Of a stretch of 64,000 nt of DNA, positions 25,186-33,946 are shown piece after piece; within the stretch, counting starts at the first letter, position 1, and each line of letters begins with the position of its first letter. A program made the position numbers and the translations under genes. The notes below the pieces were generated by a model. That model had not been told where the DNA came from and made no database searches. It saw only the letters and a list, made by a program, of their open reading frames with translations. This DNA is from Azotobacter vinelandii (GTDB lineage: Bacteria; Pseudomonadota; Gammaproteobacteria; Pseudomonadales; Pseudomonadaceae): NCBI RefSeq assembly GCF_001571105.1, contig NZ_BCTD01000001.1; one strand, given 5' to 3'.

Positions 25186-26040
25186 ATGCTGCCCTATTGT
25201 CTCGGCTGTCCCTCCTGGAGCGAGGCGGGCTGGCGCGGCCGCCTCTACCCGGACGGCACGCCGGCGTCCGACTATCTGGCGCTGTACGCCCGGGTGTTCA
25301 ATGCGGTCGAGGGCAACACCACCTTCTACGCCCGACCTTCGGCGGCGACCGTGCAGCGCTGGGCGCAACGGATGCCGGCGCATTTCCGCTTCTGCGCCAA
25401 GCTGCCGCGCGACATCAGCCATTCGGCCGAGCTGCGCCTGCAGATGCCGGCCGCCCGGGCCTTCGTCGAGTCGCTGGCGCCCCTGGGCGAGCGGGTCACG
25501 CCGTTCTGGCTGCAACTGCCGGCCAGCTTCGGGCCGGCGCGCCTCGGCGAGCTGGCGGACTTTCTCGCCGGCTTCGAGCGTCCCCTGGCGGTGGAAGTCC
25601 GCCACCCGGCCTTCTTCCAGCGCGGCGAGGAGGAGCGGGCACTGAACCGCCTGCTGCGCGACCGGGGCGTCGAGCGCCTGTGCCTGGATTCCCGGCCGCT
25701 CTTCAGTTGCCACGAGGACACGCCGGCGGTGCGCCATGCCCAGTCGCGCAAGCCGCGCCTGCCGGTGCGCCCGGCGGCCCTCACGGCGTTTCCGCAGGTA
25801 CGCTTCATCGGCCATCCGCTGCTCGCCGCCAACGATCCCTTCATGGCGCCCTGGCTGGACAAGGTCGCCGCCTGGATCGAGGAGGGCAGGCAGCCCTACG
25901 TTTTCCTGCATACCCCGGACAACCTGCTGGCCCCCGAACTGGCTCGGCGCTTCCATGAACGGTTGCGGGAGCGCCTGCCGGGACTGCCACCGTTGCCGGC
26001 GCCGGCGGCGGCCGACGATTCGCAACTCGATCTGCTCTGA
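25186..26040 (+). CDS. DUF72 family protein (YecE-like)
   Basis: This 284-residue protein has the DUF72 TIM-barrel-like pattern: [62 protein letters not shown] and the C-terminal [18 protein letters not shown]. The function is not established. I use ATG 25186; a GTG at 25168 would overlap tsaB. It is likely the second gene of the tsaB operon. The C-terminal 15 residues are Pro/Ala-rich. Confidence 0.87.
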
Positions 26041-26077
26041 GCATGCAACCAAGTTCCCCGTTCGTTGCCTCAAGGGC

Positions 26078-26767
26078 ATGCCCATCGTTCGCAGGTTCCT
26101 GGTGTGCGCGCTGCTGGCAGGGCTCGCCTGGGGCGGCTGGCAGGCCTGGCCGGCCGTGCCGCCCCGCTGGAATCCCTGGGCGCCGTTGGATGTGCGGGAT
26201 TCGCCGAACCCGCTCACGCCCTTCAAGCAATGGCGCCTGCGGCACGATCCGGCGCTCTGCGCCACGGCGCTGGCCAGTTCCGCACTGCGTTATACCGTCC
26301 TGGCCGACAGCCGGCCGGCGCCCGATTGCCCGATCGAGAACAGCGTGCGTCTGCACGCCGCCGAAGTCGCTTTCAATGCCAGCTTCACCGCCACCTGCCC
26401 GCTCGCCGTCGGCTATGCCCTGTTCGAGCGCCATGGCCTGCAGCCGGCGGCCCGGCGGGTGTTCGGCCAGCCGGTGGTGGGCATCGAGCACTATGGCAGC
26501 TTCGCCTGCCGCAATATCGCGCGCAGCGCCAGGCGCAGCCAGCACGCCAGCGCCAATGCCCTGGATATCGCCGGTTTCCGCCTGGGTGACGGCCGGCGCA
26601 TCAGCGTGGCCCGCGACTGGGGCGGCGACGACCAGGCGGCGCGCTTTCTGCGTCTGGTGCGCGATGCCGCTTGCCGTTCCTTCAACGTCACCCTGGGCCC
26701 GGATTACAACGCTGCGCACCGCGATCACCTGCACGTCGACATGGGGCCGGGCCGGCTCTGCCGTTAG
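26078..26767 (+). CDS. extensin-like C-terminal domain protein
   Basis: This 229-residue protein has an N-terminal membrane anchor or uncleaved signal ([21 protein letters not shown]). The core belongs to the extensin-like C-terminal family: [61 protein letters not shown] and the [15 protein letters not shown] tail. His/Asp residues in [11 protein letters not shown] and DHLHVD resemble the metal site of LAS/D-Ala-D-Ala carboxypeptidase-type enzymes, so a cell-wall role is possible but unproven. AAGGG precedes ATG 26078. Confidence 0.85.
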
Positions 26768-26873
26768 AGCCGGTGGTTCGGCCTGCCGGGACGCCGGAAC
26801 CGGTCGCGACTCTGGCAGAATGCCGGGCCTGGAGTCGACGGCCGCCGGGGCGGCCCTTTTCGAGCATTTTGCA

Positions 26874-27653
26874 ATGGCTGATGAAAGTCCTGCGGTATGG
26901 GTTCGGGTCGAAGCCCTGGATACGGTTTTTCACGAGGCGGCACAGGCCCTGGCCGGGCGCCTGGGGCTGCCGTTCGGCGGCGAGGCGCGATTCGCCCTGC
27001 AGCTCGGCGAGCAGGGGCTGCAGTTGGCCGAACTGGGAGCGCAGGCGCCCGGGCCGGTGCGGGTCGACTTCGTCGAGGGCGCGTCGGCGCACCGGCGGTT
27101 GTTCGGCGGCGGCAGCGGACAGATGATCGCCAAGGCGGTCGGCGTGCAGCCGGGCGTGCGTCCCCGGGTGCTCGATGCCACCGCCGGGCTGGGGCGCGAT
27201 GCCTTCGTGCTCGCCTGCCTGGGTTGCGAGGTGACCCTGATCGAGCGTCAGCCGCCGATCGCCGCACTGCTCGAGGACGGTCTGGCCCGCGCGGTCCGGG
27301 ATCCGGAAGTCGCTCCCATCGTCGCGCGCATGCGCCTGCTGCCGGGCGACGCCATCGCGCGGATGCGCCAGTGGCCGGACGAGCCGCCGCAAGTGATCTA
27401 CCTCGATCCGATGTTTCCGCACCGCGACAAGAGCGCCCTGGTGAAGAAGGAGATGCGTCTGTTCCGCCCGCTGGTCGGCGACGACCCGGACGCGCCGGCC
27501 CTGCTCGAGGCCGCCCTGGCGCTGGCCAGCCACCGGGTGGTGGTCAAGCGCCCGCGCAAGGCGCCGAGCGTCGCCGGACCGAGGCCGGGCTACAGCCTGG
27601 AGGGCAAGTCCAGCCGCTACGATATCTATGCGCGGCAGTCGTTGAAGGGCTGA
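26874..27653 (+). CDS. rsmJ: 16S rRNA (guanine1516-N2)-methyltransferase
   Basis: This 259-residue RsmJ (YhiQ) methylates G1516 of 16S rRNA. The SAM-binding motif is [21 protein letters not shown], and the catalytic-type motif is [20 protein letters not shown]. The C-terminal [11 protein letters not shown] and [10 protein letters not shown] match the family. ATG 26874 ([13 protein letters not shown]) is taken because upstream in-frame residues are unrelated to RsmJ. It is convergent with the DUF4197 gene, 10 bp apart. Confidence 0.94.
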
Positions 27654-27663
27654 ACACAGCGCG

Positions 27664-28341
27664 TTACAGGGCGCCGAACACCTTCTTCGCCAGGCTGGTG
27701 GCGGCGGCGGTCGGGTTCTCGCGGATCTTGGCTTCCTCGCCGGCGATCACCTCGAACAGTCCGTCGAGCGCCCGCTCGGTGACATAGTTTTCGAGATTGG
27801 CGCTTTTCGCATCGATCGCGCCGAAGCCAGCCGCCTTGGCGGCGAAGGCGTTGTACTGGCGGGCCAGGCCGACCTGGTCGGTCGCCTGCTTGACGATGGG
27901 CAGGAACTTGGCGCGGATCTGCTCGCGGCTGCTGCGGTCGAGGTACTGGGTGGCCGCATCCTCCGAACCGGAGAGAATCTCCTTGGCGTCGGCCACGGTC
28001 ATCTTGCGCACCGCATCCAGCAACAGGCTCCCGGCTTGGGGAACGGCGGCCTCGGCGGCCTGGTTCATGCTGGCCTCCAGTTGCTCGACCTGGCTGCCCA
28101 TGCCCATCAGTTTCATGGTCTTGGCGAGCTTGCCCAGACCGCCCGGCAGCTCGATGCGCAGCGCGGGATCGTTGCTGAAGCCGCCGGGCTGGCCCAGTTG
28201 CCGTACGGCCAGTTGCGCCCCCTGGCTGAGTGCGTCCTTGAGTCCGCCGCTGGCATCCCCCTGGCTGAGATCGGCGAGGGAGAGGGCGAAGGCGTGGGTA
28301 CCCAGCACGAGGCCGGCGAGCAGCGGGGCGATTCGACGCAT
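27664..28341 (-). CDS. DUF4197 periplasmic/envelope protein
   Basis: This 225-residue protein has a signal peptide (MRRIAPLLAGLVLGTHAFA). It then carries the DUF4197 pattern LSQGDASGGLKDALSQGAQLAVRQLG, followed by DAKEILSGSEDAATQYLDRSS and a C-terminal GLFEVIAGEEAKIRENPTAAAT. The domain is mostly helical and of unknown function. It is transcribed away from the Gld-type ABC operon, sharing a 325-bp intergenic region with it. Confidence 0.87.
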   Translation of the reverse strand: MRRIAPLLAGLVLGTHAFALSLADLSQGDASGGLKDALSQGAQLAVRQLGQPGGFSNDPALRIELPGGLGKLAKTMKLMGMGSQVEQLEASMNQAAEAAVPQAGSLLLDAVRKMTVADAKEILSGSEDAATQYLDRSSREQIRAKFLPIVKQATDQVGLARQYNAFAAKAAGFGAIDAKSANLENYVTERALDGLFEVIAGEEAKIRENPTAAATSLAKKVFGAL

Positions 28342-28666
28342 GATGGCATTCCGCGCGGAAAAGGGACGGCCAGCTTAGCCGAGGCGGGCGGAGCGGAACA
28401 GTCCGGCTCCCGCGAATCGGGCTTTCCGCCCGCATGGCAGAGCGCTTGCGGGGGAGGGGCGTGGCACCGGGCAGTGGCTTGCCAGGCCGGCGGCGGACTC
28501 CTTATAGTCCGCCGGCATTCACCACTGGCCGTTGGAAGGCCCCCGATACGCGGCCATCGGCGCCGGACCCGTCCGCACAGGGCGGGCTTTTCAACGGATC
28601 GAACGAGGCGTTTCCCGCCTGTGGCCGTCGGCTGGCGGGAAGGCCTTACTACACGGATGAGAGGCC
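28342..28666. other. 325-bp divergent intergenic region
   Basis: The region separates the minus-strand DUF4197 gene and the plus-strand ABC operon. It holds the promoter-like element and palindrome listed at 28479-28514 and an approximately 150-nt leader before the ATPase start. No small gene with credible coding features was found. Confidence 0.6.
28479..28514 (+). promoter_or_regulatory. sigma70-like promoter with overlapping palindrome
   Basis: TTGCCA at 28479-28484 and TATAGT at 28503-28508 are separated by 18 bp (17 bp if TTATAG is used). A perfect 9-bp inverted repeat, CGGCGGACT (28491-28499) and AGTCCGCCG (28506-28514), covers the spacer and the -10 box. It could be an operator for a repressor, or simply form a hairpin at the transcript start. 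It would drive the three-gene ABC operon. Confidence 0.6.
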
Positions 28667-29587
28667 ATGATCGAGATAGAGAAGCTGACCAGGCGCTTCG
28701 CGCAGCGCACCGCGGTGGACGATCTGTCCTTCCGCGTCCAGCCGGGGGAGGTGCTGGGCTTTCTCGGCCCCAACGGCGCCGGCAAGTCCACCACCATGAA
28801 AATGCTCACCGGCTTTCTCGCGCCGACCTCCGGCACCGCGCGCATCCTCGGTTTCGACATCCGCCGCCAGACCCTCCAGGCCCAGCGGCTGATCGGCTAT
28901 CTGCCGGAGGGCGCGCCCTGCTATGGGGACATGCGCGTGGCCGGCTTCCTCGGCTTCATCGCCGAGGTGCGCGGTTTCCGCGGCGCGGAGAAGCGGCGGC
29001 GGGTCGCCGCGGCGGTCGAGCGGCTGGAACTGGAGAAGGTGCTCGGGCAGAGCATCGATACCCTCTCCAAGGGCTTCAAGCGCCGGGTCGGCCTGGCCCA
29101 GGCGATTCTCCACGAGCCGCCGGTGCTGATCCTCGACGAGCCGACCGATGGCCTCGATCCCAACCAGAAGCATCAGGTGCGCCGGTTGATCGGCGATCTG
29201 GCCCGCGACCGCATCGTGATCATCTCCACCCATATCCTCGAGGAGGTGACGGCGGTGTGCAGCCGCGCGCTGATCATCGCCGCCGGCAGGCTGGTGGCCG
29301 ACGGCACGCCGCTGGAGCTGGAAAGCCGCTCGCGCTACCACCAGGCGGTGACCCTGGTCGGCGAGGGCCTGGAGCAGAATGCGCTGGCGGCGCTGCCGGG
29401 CGTCGCCGGAATCGAGAGCAATCCACGCGAGGGCAGCCTCACCGTGCTGGCCAGGCCGGGGGAGGTGATCTTTCCCCAGGTCAATGCGCTGATCCACCAG
29501 CGCGGCTGGCAGGTGCGCGAGCTGGACGTGGAGCGCGGCCGCCTCGACGAAGTGTTCCGCAGTCTGACCCGAGGGGAGGCGGCATGA
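28667..29587 (+). CDS. ABC transporter ATP-binding protein, Gld/Nos type
   Basis: This 306-residue ATPase has Walker A GPNGAGKST, the signature LSKGFKRRVGLAQA, Walker B LILDEPTDGLDP, the H-loop IISTHILEE and a C-terminal extension typical of ABC-2 exporters. With the two following genes it forms the pseudomonad 'GldA-like' transporter set. In Bacteroidetes the homologues are tied to gliding motility, but in pseudomonads the role is unknown. The start follows GATGAGAGGCC. Its stop overlaps the permease start (ATGA at 29584-29587). Confidence 0.93.
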   Translation: MIEIEKLTRRFAQRTAVDDLSFRVQPGEVLGFLGPNGAGKSTTMKMLTGFLAPTSGTARILGFDIRRQTLQAQRLIGYLPEGAPCYGDMRVAGFLGFIAEVRGFRGAEKRRRVAAAVERLELEKVLGQSIDTLSKGFKRRVGLAQAILHEPPVLILDEPTDGLDPNQKHQVRRLIGDLARDRIVIISTHILEEVTAVCSRALIIAAGRLVADGTPLELESRSRYHQAVTLVGEGLEQNALAALPGVAGIESNPREGSLTVLARPGEVIFPQVNALIHQRGWQVRELDVERGRLDEVFRSLTRGEAA

Positions 29588-30318
29588 GGCAGCTACCGGT
29601 GGTTTTCAAGCGCGAACTGGGCAGCTATTTCGCCACGCCCCTGGCTTATGTGTTCATCCTGATCTTCCTGGTTCTCTCCGGGGTGTTCACCTTCTACCTG
29701 GGCCGCTTCTTCGAGAGCAACCAGGCGAGCCTCGCGCCTTTCTTCGATTTCCATCCCTGGCTCTACCTGTTCCTGGTCCCGGCCATCGCCATGCGCCTCT
29801 GGGCCGAGGAACGCAAGTCGGGCTCCATCGAGCTGCTGATGACCCTGCCGATCGGCCGCTTCGAGGCGGTCGTCGGCAAGTTCCTCGCCGCCTGGGTGTT
29901 CGCCGGCCTGGCATTGCTGCTGACCTTCCCCATGGTGCTCACCGTCAATTACCTGGGCGACCCGGACAATGGCGCGATTCTCACCGGCTACCTCGGTAGC
30001 TGGCTGCTGGCCGGCGCCTACCTGGCGATCGGCTCGTGCATGTCGGCGCTGGCGAAGAACCAGGTGATCGCCTTCATCCTCGCCGTCAGCCTGAGTTTCC
30101 TGTTCATCGTCAGCGGTTTTCCGCTGGTGCTCGACGCCTTCGCCGACTGGGCGCCGCAATGGCTGCTCGATGCGGTGGCCTCGTTGAGCTTCCTGGTACG
30201 TTTCGACGCGATCAGCAAGGGCGTTCTCGATCTGCGCGATCTGCTCTATTTCCTCTCCCTGATCGCCGCCTGGCTGGCCGCCACCGCGGTGGTGGTCGAT
30301 CTGAAGAAGGCCGACTGA
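29584..30318 (+). CDS. ABC-2 type permease of the Gld-like transporter
   Basis: This 244-residue membrane protein has about six hydrophobic segments, including AYVFILIFLVLSGVFTFYL, WLYLFLVPAIAMRLWAEE, FLAAWVFAGLALLLTFPMV and VIAFILAVSLSFLFIVSGF. EERKSGSIELLMTLPI is the conserved cytoplasmic ABC-2 segment. Four bases overlap with the ATPase gene upstream, and there is a one-base gap to the next gene, so the three are one operon. Confidence 0.92.
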   Translation: MRQLPVVFKRELGSYFATPLAYVFILIFLVLSGVFTFYLGRFFESNQASLAPFFDFHPWLYLFLVPAIAMRLWAEERKSGSIELLMTLPIGRFEAVVGKFLAAWVFAGLALLLTFPMVLTVNYLGDPDNGAILTGYLGSWLLAGAYLAIGSCMSALAKNQVIAFILAVSLSFLFIVSGFPLVLDAFADWAPQWLLDAVASLSFLVRFDAISKGVLDLRDLLYFLSLIAAWLAATAVVVDLKKAD

Positions 30319-30319
30319 C

Positions 30320-32152
30320 ATGAAGAAGATCCTTTATTCGGGCGTCGGGCTGCTGCTCATCGCAGTGGCGTTCCTGGCCTTCAACGTTCTTTCCAGCCAG
30401 TTGCCGGGCAACGCCCGCCTGGATCTCACCGAGCAGAAGCTCTACACCCTGTCCGCCGGCACCGAGCGTATTCTCGCCGGGCTGGAGCAGCCGCTGGACC
30501 TGTATTTCTTCTACTCCGACCAGGCCACACGCGAACTGGCGCCGCTGCGCAACTACGCCCGGCGGGTCGAAGAGATGCTCAAGGCCTACGAGCGGGTGGC
30601 GAACGGCAAGCTGCGCCTGCACATCGTCGATCCCGAGCCGTTCTCCGAGGACGAGGACCGCGCCGCCGAGTTCGGCCTGCAGGCGGTGCCGCTGAACCAG
30701 GGCGACGAGCAGGTCTACTTCGGTCTGGCCGGACGCAACGCGGCGGGCAACACCCAGGCGATCCCGTTCTTCCCGCTGGATCAGGAGGAGTTCCTCGAAT
30801 ACGAGATCAGCCGCCTGGTGCAGGGTCTGGCGCATGCCCGCCTGCCGGTCGTCGGAGTGCTTTCCGGGCTGCAGTTGAACGGCGGCTTCGACATGCTCGC
30901 CGGACAGCCGACGGCGCCCTGGATGGTGCTCGAGGAAATTCGCCAACTGTTTCGCATCGAGAGCCTCGAGCCCGGTGTCGACCAGATTCCCGAGGAGGTT
31001 TCGGTGCTGCTGCTGGTGCATCCGAAGCAGTTGCCGGAGCAGACCCTCTATGCCATCGATCAGTTCGTGATGCGCGGCGGCAAGCTGCTGGCCTTCGTCG
31101 ATCCGCTCAGCGAGATCGACAGCGGCATGAGCCTGTCCGGCGAGATGGGCGCTGGCCGGGCATCCGATCTGGAGCCGCTGTTCAAGGCCTGGGGCGTGCG
31201 CCTGCGCCCCGCCGAGGTGCTCGGCGACGGCGTCTATGCCATGGCCGTGAGCCTCGGCCAGGGACAGCGGGCGGTGCGCCATCCCACCTGGCTGAACCTG
31301 CCGCCCGAAGCGCTCGATCAGCAGGACGTCACCACCGCCGGACTGGAGAGCCTGATCGTCGCCAGCGCCGGTATCCTCGATCCGCTGGAGGGCGCCTCGA
31401 CCCGTTTCGTGCCGCTCATCCAGAGTTCCACCCATGCCATGCCGCTGGACGCCGAGCGCGTCGCCGCGGTCGACGATCCGCAGAGTCTTTATGCCGATCT
31501 GCAACCGACCGGCGAGCGTTACACCATTGCCGCGCGAGTCGACGGGCCGGCCAGATCGGCCTATCCGGACGGGATCGAGGGGCGCAAGGACGGCATCAAG
31601 TCGGTCGACAACATCAATCTGATCCTGGTCGCCGACAGCGACCTGCTCAGCGACCGCATGTGGGTGCGGATACAGGACTTCTTCGGCCAGCGCATCCCGC
31701 AGCCGTTCGCCGACAACGCCAGCTTCGCGATCAACGCGCTGGACAACCTGGCCGGCTCCGACGCGCTGATCGAGGTACGCTCGCGCGGCCGCTTCAGCCG
31801 TCCGTTCGAGGTGGTCGAGGCGCTGCAGCGCGAGGCGGAGGCGCGCTTCCGCGAGAAGGAGGAGGTGCTGCAGCAGCGCCTGGAGCAGACCGAGCGGCAG
31901 CTCGCCGCCCTGCAGCAGGGCGAGGAGCCGGGCAAGGCCCTGGAACTGAGCCCCGAGCAGCAGGCCACCCTGCAGCAGTTCCTCCAGGAAAAGCTGCGTA
32001 TCCGCAAGGAACTTCGCGAGGTGCGCTACCAGTTCAATGCCGACATCGAGGCGCTCGGGCGTACCCTCAAGTTCCTCAATATCGCCCTGGTACCGATGCT
32101 GCTGACCCTGGGCGCGCTGGCTGTCTGGCTGTGGCGCCGGCGGCGGGCCTGA
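30320..32152 (+). CDS. GldG-like ABC-transporter auxiliary membrane protein
   Basis: This 610-residue protein has an N-terminal membrane helix (ILYSGVGLLLIAVAFLAFNVL) and the GldG start RLDLTEQKLYTLSAGTERIL. A large periplasmic domain follows (FFPLDQEEFLEYEISRLVQ, GGKLLAFVDPLSEID). A coiled-coil stretch rich in Glu/Gln/Arg spans about residues 500-570, and a C-terminal helix (NIALVPMLLTLGALAVWLW) ends in RRRRA. It is the third gene of the Gld-type operon. The DUF4340 gene that usually comes fourth in pseudomonads is not present downstream. Confidence 0.9.
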   Translation: MKKILYSGVGLLLIAVAFLAFNVLSSQLPGNARLDLTEQKLYTLSAGTERILAGLEQPLDLYFFYSDQATRELAPLRNYARRVEEMLKAYERVANGKLRLHIVDPEPFSEDEDRAAEFGLQAVPLNQGDEQVYFGLAGRNAAGNTQAIPFFPLDQEEFLEYEISRLVQGLAHARLPVVGVLSGLQLNGGFDMLAGQPTAPWMVLEEIRQLFRIESLEPGVDQIPEEVSVLLLVHPKQLPEQTLYAIDQFVMRGGKLLAFVDPLSEIDSGMSLSGEMGAGRASDLEPLFKAWGVRLRPAEVLGDGVYAMAVSLGQGQRAVRHPTWLNLPPEALDQQDVTTAGLESLIVASAGILDPLEGASTRFVPLIQSSTHAMPLDAERVAAVDDPQSLYADLQPTGERYTIAARVDGPARSAYPDGIEGRKDGIKSVDNINLILVADSDLLSDRMWVRIQDFFGQRIPQPFADNASFAINALDNLAGSDALIEVRSRGRFSRPFEVVEALQREAEARFREKEEVLQQRLEQTERQLAALQQGEEPGKALELSPEQQATLQQFLQEKLRIRKELREVRYQFNADIEALGRTLKFLNIALVPMLLTLGALAVWLWRRRRA

Positions 32153-32200
32153 GAGGAGGGCAGGGACCGGCTCCAGAAGATATTTCGGAGCCGATAGCAA

Positions 32201-32253
32201 CCTCCAAATCGATGAAAATAGTGGAATTTTCGACCGATTTATTGATCTGGAGG
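32201..32253 (+). repeat. AT-rich three-part inverted repeat after the GldG-like gene
   Basis: Three nested 6-bp arms pair: CCTCCA (32201-32206) with TGGAGG (32248-32253), AAATCG (32206-32211) with CGATTT (32235-32240), and GAAAAT (32214-32219) with ATTTTC (32226-32231). The tract is clearly more AT-rich than its surroundings. It could be a terminator-like fold, a protein site or part of the cold-shock gene's upstream region. There is no T tract. Confidence 0.45.
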
Positions 32254-32277
32254 GGTTGCGCCTGCGACAAAAAGTCC

Positions 32278-32305
32278 TTCCCTGCCCAGGTGGTTGCTTT
32301 ATACT
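32278..32305 (+). promoter_or_regulatory. possible promoter of the cold-shock gene
   Basis: TATACT at 32300-32305 (in GCTTTATACTGCCC) has a weak -35 TTCCCT at 32278-32283 with a 16-bp spacer. Initiation here would give a 5' leader of about 125 nt before ATG 32439, in line with the long leaders of cspA-type mRNAs. Confidence 0.5.
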
Positions 32306-32438
32306 GCCCAAGCGGTGCTTCCAGGGATGCGCCTTCAACACCCAAGCCTAGAGCATGTTTGAGGGTTTGGAGCACGTCCGCGGGCCATGGTGGCCTCTGG
32401 TAAGTCGAACAAAAATTGCATGTGTGGAGAGAGTGGTA

Positions 32439-32648
32439 ATGGCTGATCGTGAGGTCGGAACCGTCAAGTGGTTCAATGATGCCAAAGGCTATGGATTCAT
32501 TCAGCGCGAGAGCGGCCCGGACGTGTTCGTCCATTACCGCGCCATCCGCGGCGAAGGTCACCGATCCCTGATCGAGGGACAAAAGGTGGAATTCTCGGTG
32601 ATCCAGGGCCAGAAGGGCCTGCAGGCGGAAGACGTCTCCAAGATGTAA
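32439..32648 (+). CDS. cold-shock domain protein, CspA family
   Basis: This 69-residue single cold-shock domain has RNP1 (KGYGFIQ) and RNP2 (DVFVHYRAI) and starts MADREVGTVKWFNDAKG. Such OB-fold proteins bind single-stranded RNA/DNA and act as RNA chaperones. GGAGAGAGTGGTA precedes ATG 32439. A CAGGTCCGTC...GACGGGCCTG hairpin lies shortly after the stop and may terminate it. As I recall, in P. aeruginosa a cold-shock gene also lies next to the rlmA-dapE-ndvB group. Confidence 0.95.
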   Translation: MADREVGTVKWFNDAKGYGFIQRESGPDVFVHYRAIRGEGHRSLIEGQKVEFSVIQGQKGLQAEDVSKM

Positions 32649-32735
32649 GACACCGGCAGGTCCGTCGGCGACGGGCCTGTCCGCTTCTCCACGCTTCTCT
32701 CCAGGCTTCGGCAGGCGCCGAGGCGTCCTCGGCCC

Positions 32736-33110
32736 TCAGTGGGTCCGCCAGATGAACTCCTGTTCGCCCGTATCGTCGATCTTGATCCAGCGGTCGGCGG
32801 CATCGACGCTTTCCTCTTCCTGCCAGCCCCCCGGCGCGCAGCGGATCTGCACGCCCAGCGCGGCGAAGGCAGCGCGGGCGAAGGCCAGGTCGTCCTCCCA
32901 GGGCGTCCGCTCGCTTTCGATGAACAGGCTGTGCCACTTGCCCACCGCGTTCGGCAGCCAGGTGATGGGCGCGCCGTCGGCCGCCTGGCACTTGAAGGTC
33001 TGGCCCTGGCGCCGCCAGGGCGTGCAGGGCCCTATGGCGGCGTTCAGCCAGTCGGTGACCGCCTGCTGGTCGCCGTCCTTCAGGTAGATTTCGATGTCGG
33101 GTTGGCGCAT
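32736..33110 (-). CDS. conserved hypothetical protein
   Basis: This 124-residue protein from ATG 33110 (MRQPDIEIYLKDGDQQAVTDWLNAAIG) follows GGGGA at suitable spacing; a TTG at 33161 would add 17 residues and overlap rlmA. It contains TFKCQAADGAPITWLPNAVGKWHS and ends WIKIDDTGEQEFIWRTH. I do not recognise a domain. The high content of Trp and charged residues and the lack of a signal suggest a small soluble cytosolic protein. It sits downstream of rlmA on the same strand. Confidence 0.78.
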   Translation of the reverse strand: MRQPDIEIYLKDGDQQAVTDWLNAAIGPCTPWRRQGQTFKCQAADGAPITWLPNAVGKWHSLFIESERTPWEDDLAFARAAFAALGVQIRCAPGGWQEEESVDAADRWIKIDDTGEQEFIWRTH

Positions 33111-33142
33111 GGCGAATTCCCCAGGATCGACAGACCCTTGCG

Positions 33143-33946
33143 TCAATTTCGTTCGATCCAATCGTAGCGTATGGCGATCGTGACCTCTAAGGGCGCGGCG
33201 ATCACCGCGGCGCGGCGTTCGGCGTTGGCGCGCCAGCCGTGCGGGGTCATCGCCAGGAGGTCGGCACGATCCCCGGCGGCATCCAGACGCAGCCGGTAGC
33301 TCAGCGTTTCGCTGTGCGCGAGCCGCATGCCGGGCGGAATCAGCGACAGGTGCTTGGCGTCGTCGTATTCGCGCACCTCGTCATAGAGCAGGCCGCGCAG
33401 TTCCAGCAGATGCTCGCGGGTCGGCCCCATGCGCAGCAGGCCGCCACCGGGAGCCAGCAGGCGCCGCGCCTCCTGCCAGTCGAGCGGGCTGAACAGGCTG
33501 GCCAGCAGTTCGCAACTGGCATCGGCCAGCGGTACTCGCGCCATGCTGGCCACCAGCCAGGTCAATTGCGCAGCCCTGCGGCAGGCCCGCTTGACCGCCT
33601 CGCGGGAGATGTCCAGGGCGTAGCCATCGGCAGCGGGCAGGGCCGCGGCCAGTTGCGCCGTGTAGTAGCCCTCGCCGCAGCCGACGTCCAGCCAGCGGCG
33701 CGGCGCGCGTTCGGCGGCCAGTTCGGTCAGGCGCAGGGCCAGCGGGGCGTAGTGGCCGGCCTCCAGGAAGCGCCGGCGCGCCTCGACCATCGCCTGGTTG
33801 TCGCCGGGATCGCGGCTTTTCTTGTGCTGTACCGGCAGCAGGTTCAGGTAGCCCTGGCGGGCGCGATCGAAGCGGTGGCCGGCCGGGCAGATCGCGCCTT
33901 GCTCGTCAGGCTGCAGCGTGCCCCGGCAGAGAGGACAGATCAGCAT
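33143..33946 (-). CDS. rlmA: 23S rRNA (guanine-N1)-methyltransferase RlmA-type
   Basis: This 267-residue protein begins with a small zinc-binding module (LICPLCRGTL then AICPAGHRFDRARQGYLNLL, residues 3-40). A SAM-dependent methyltransferase domain follows (WLDVGCGEGYYTAQL, ALDISREAVKRA). This is the RlmA/RrmA layout; the E. coli enzyme methylates G745 in 23S rRNA helix 35. Gram-positive relatives methylate the next base, so the exact target is inferred from phylogeny. Its start overlaps the end of dapE by 7 bp. Confidence 0.93.
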   Translation of the reverse strand: MLICPLCRGTLQPDEQGAICPAGHRFDRARQGYLNLLPVQHKKSRDPGDNQAMVEARRRFLEAGHYAPLALRLTELAAERAPRRWLDVGCGEGYYTAQLAAALPAADGYALDISREAVKRACRRAAQLTWLVASMARVPLADASCELLASLFSPLDWQEARRLLAPGGGLLRMGPTREHLLELRGLLYDEVREYDDAKHLSLIPPGMRLAHSETLSYRLRLDAAGDRADLLAMTPHGWRANAERRAAVIAAPLEVTIAIRYDWIERN

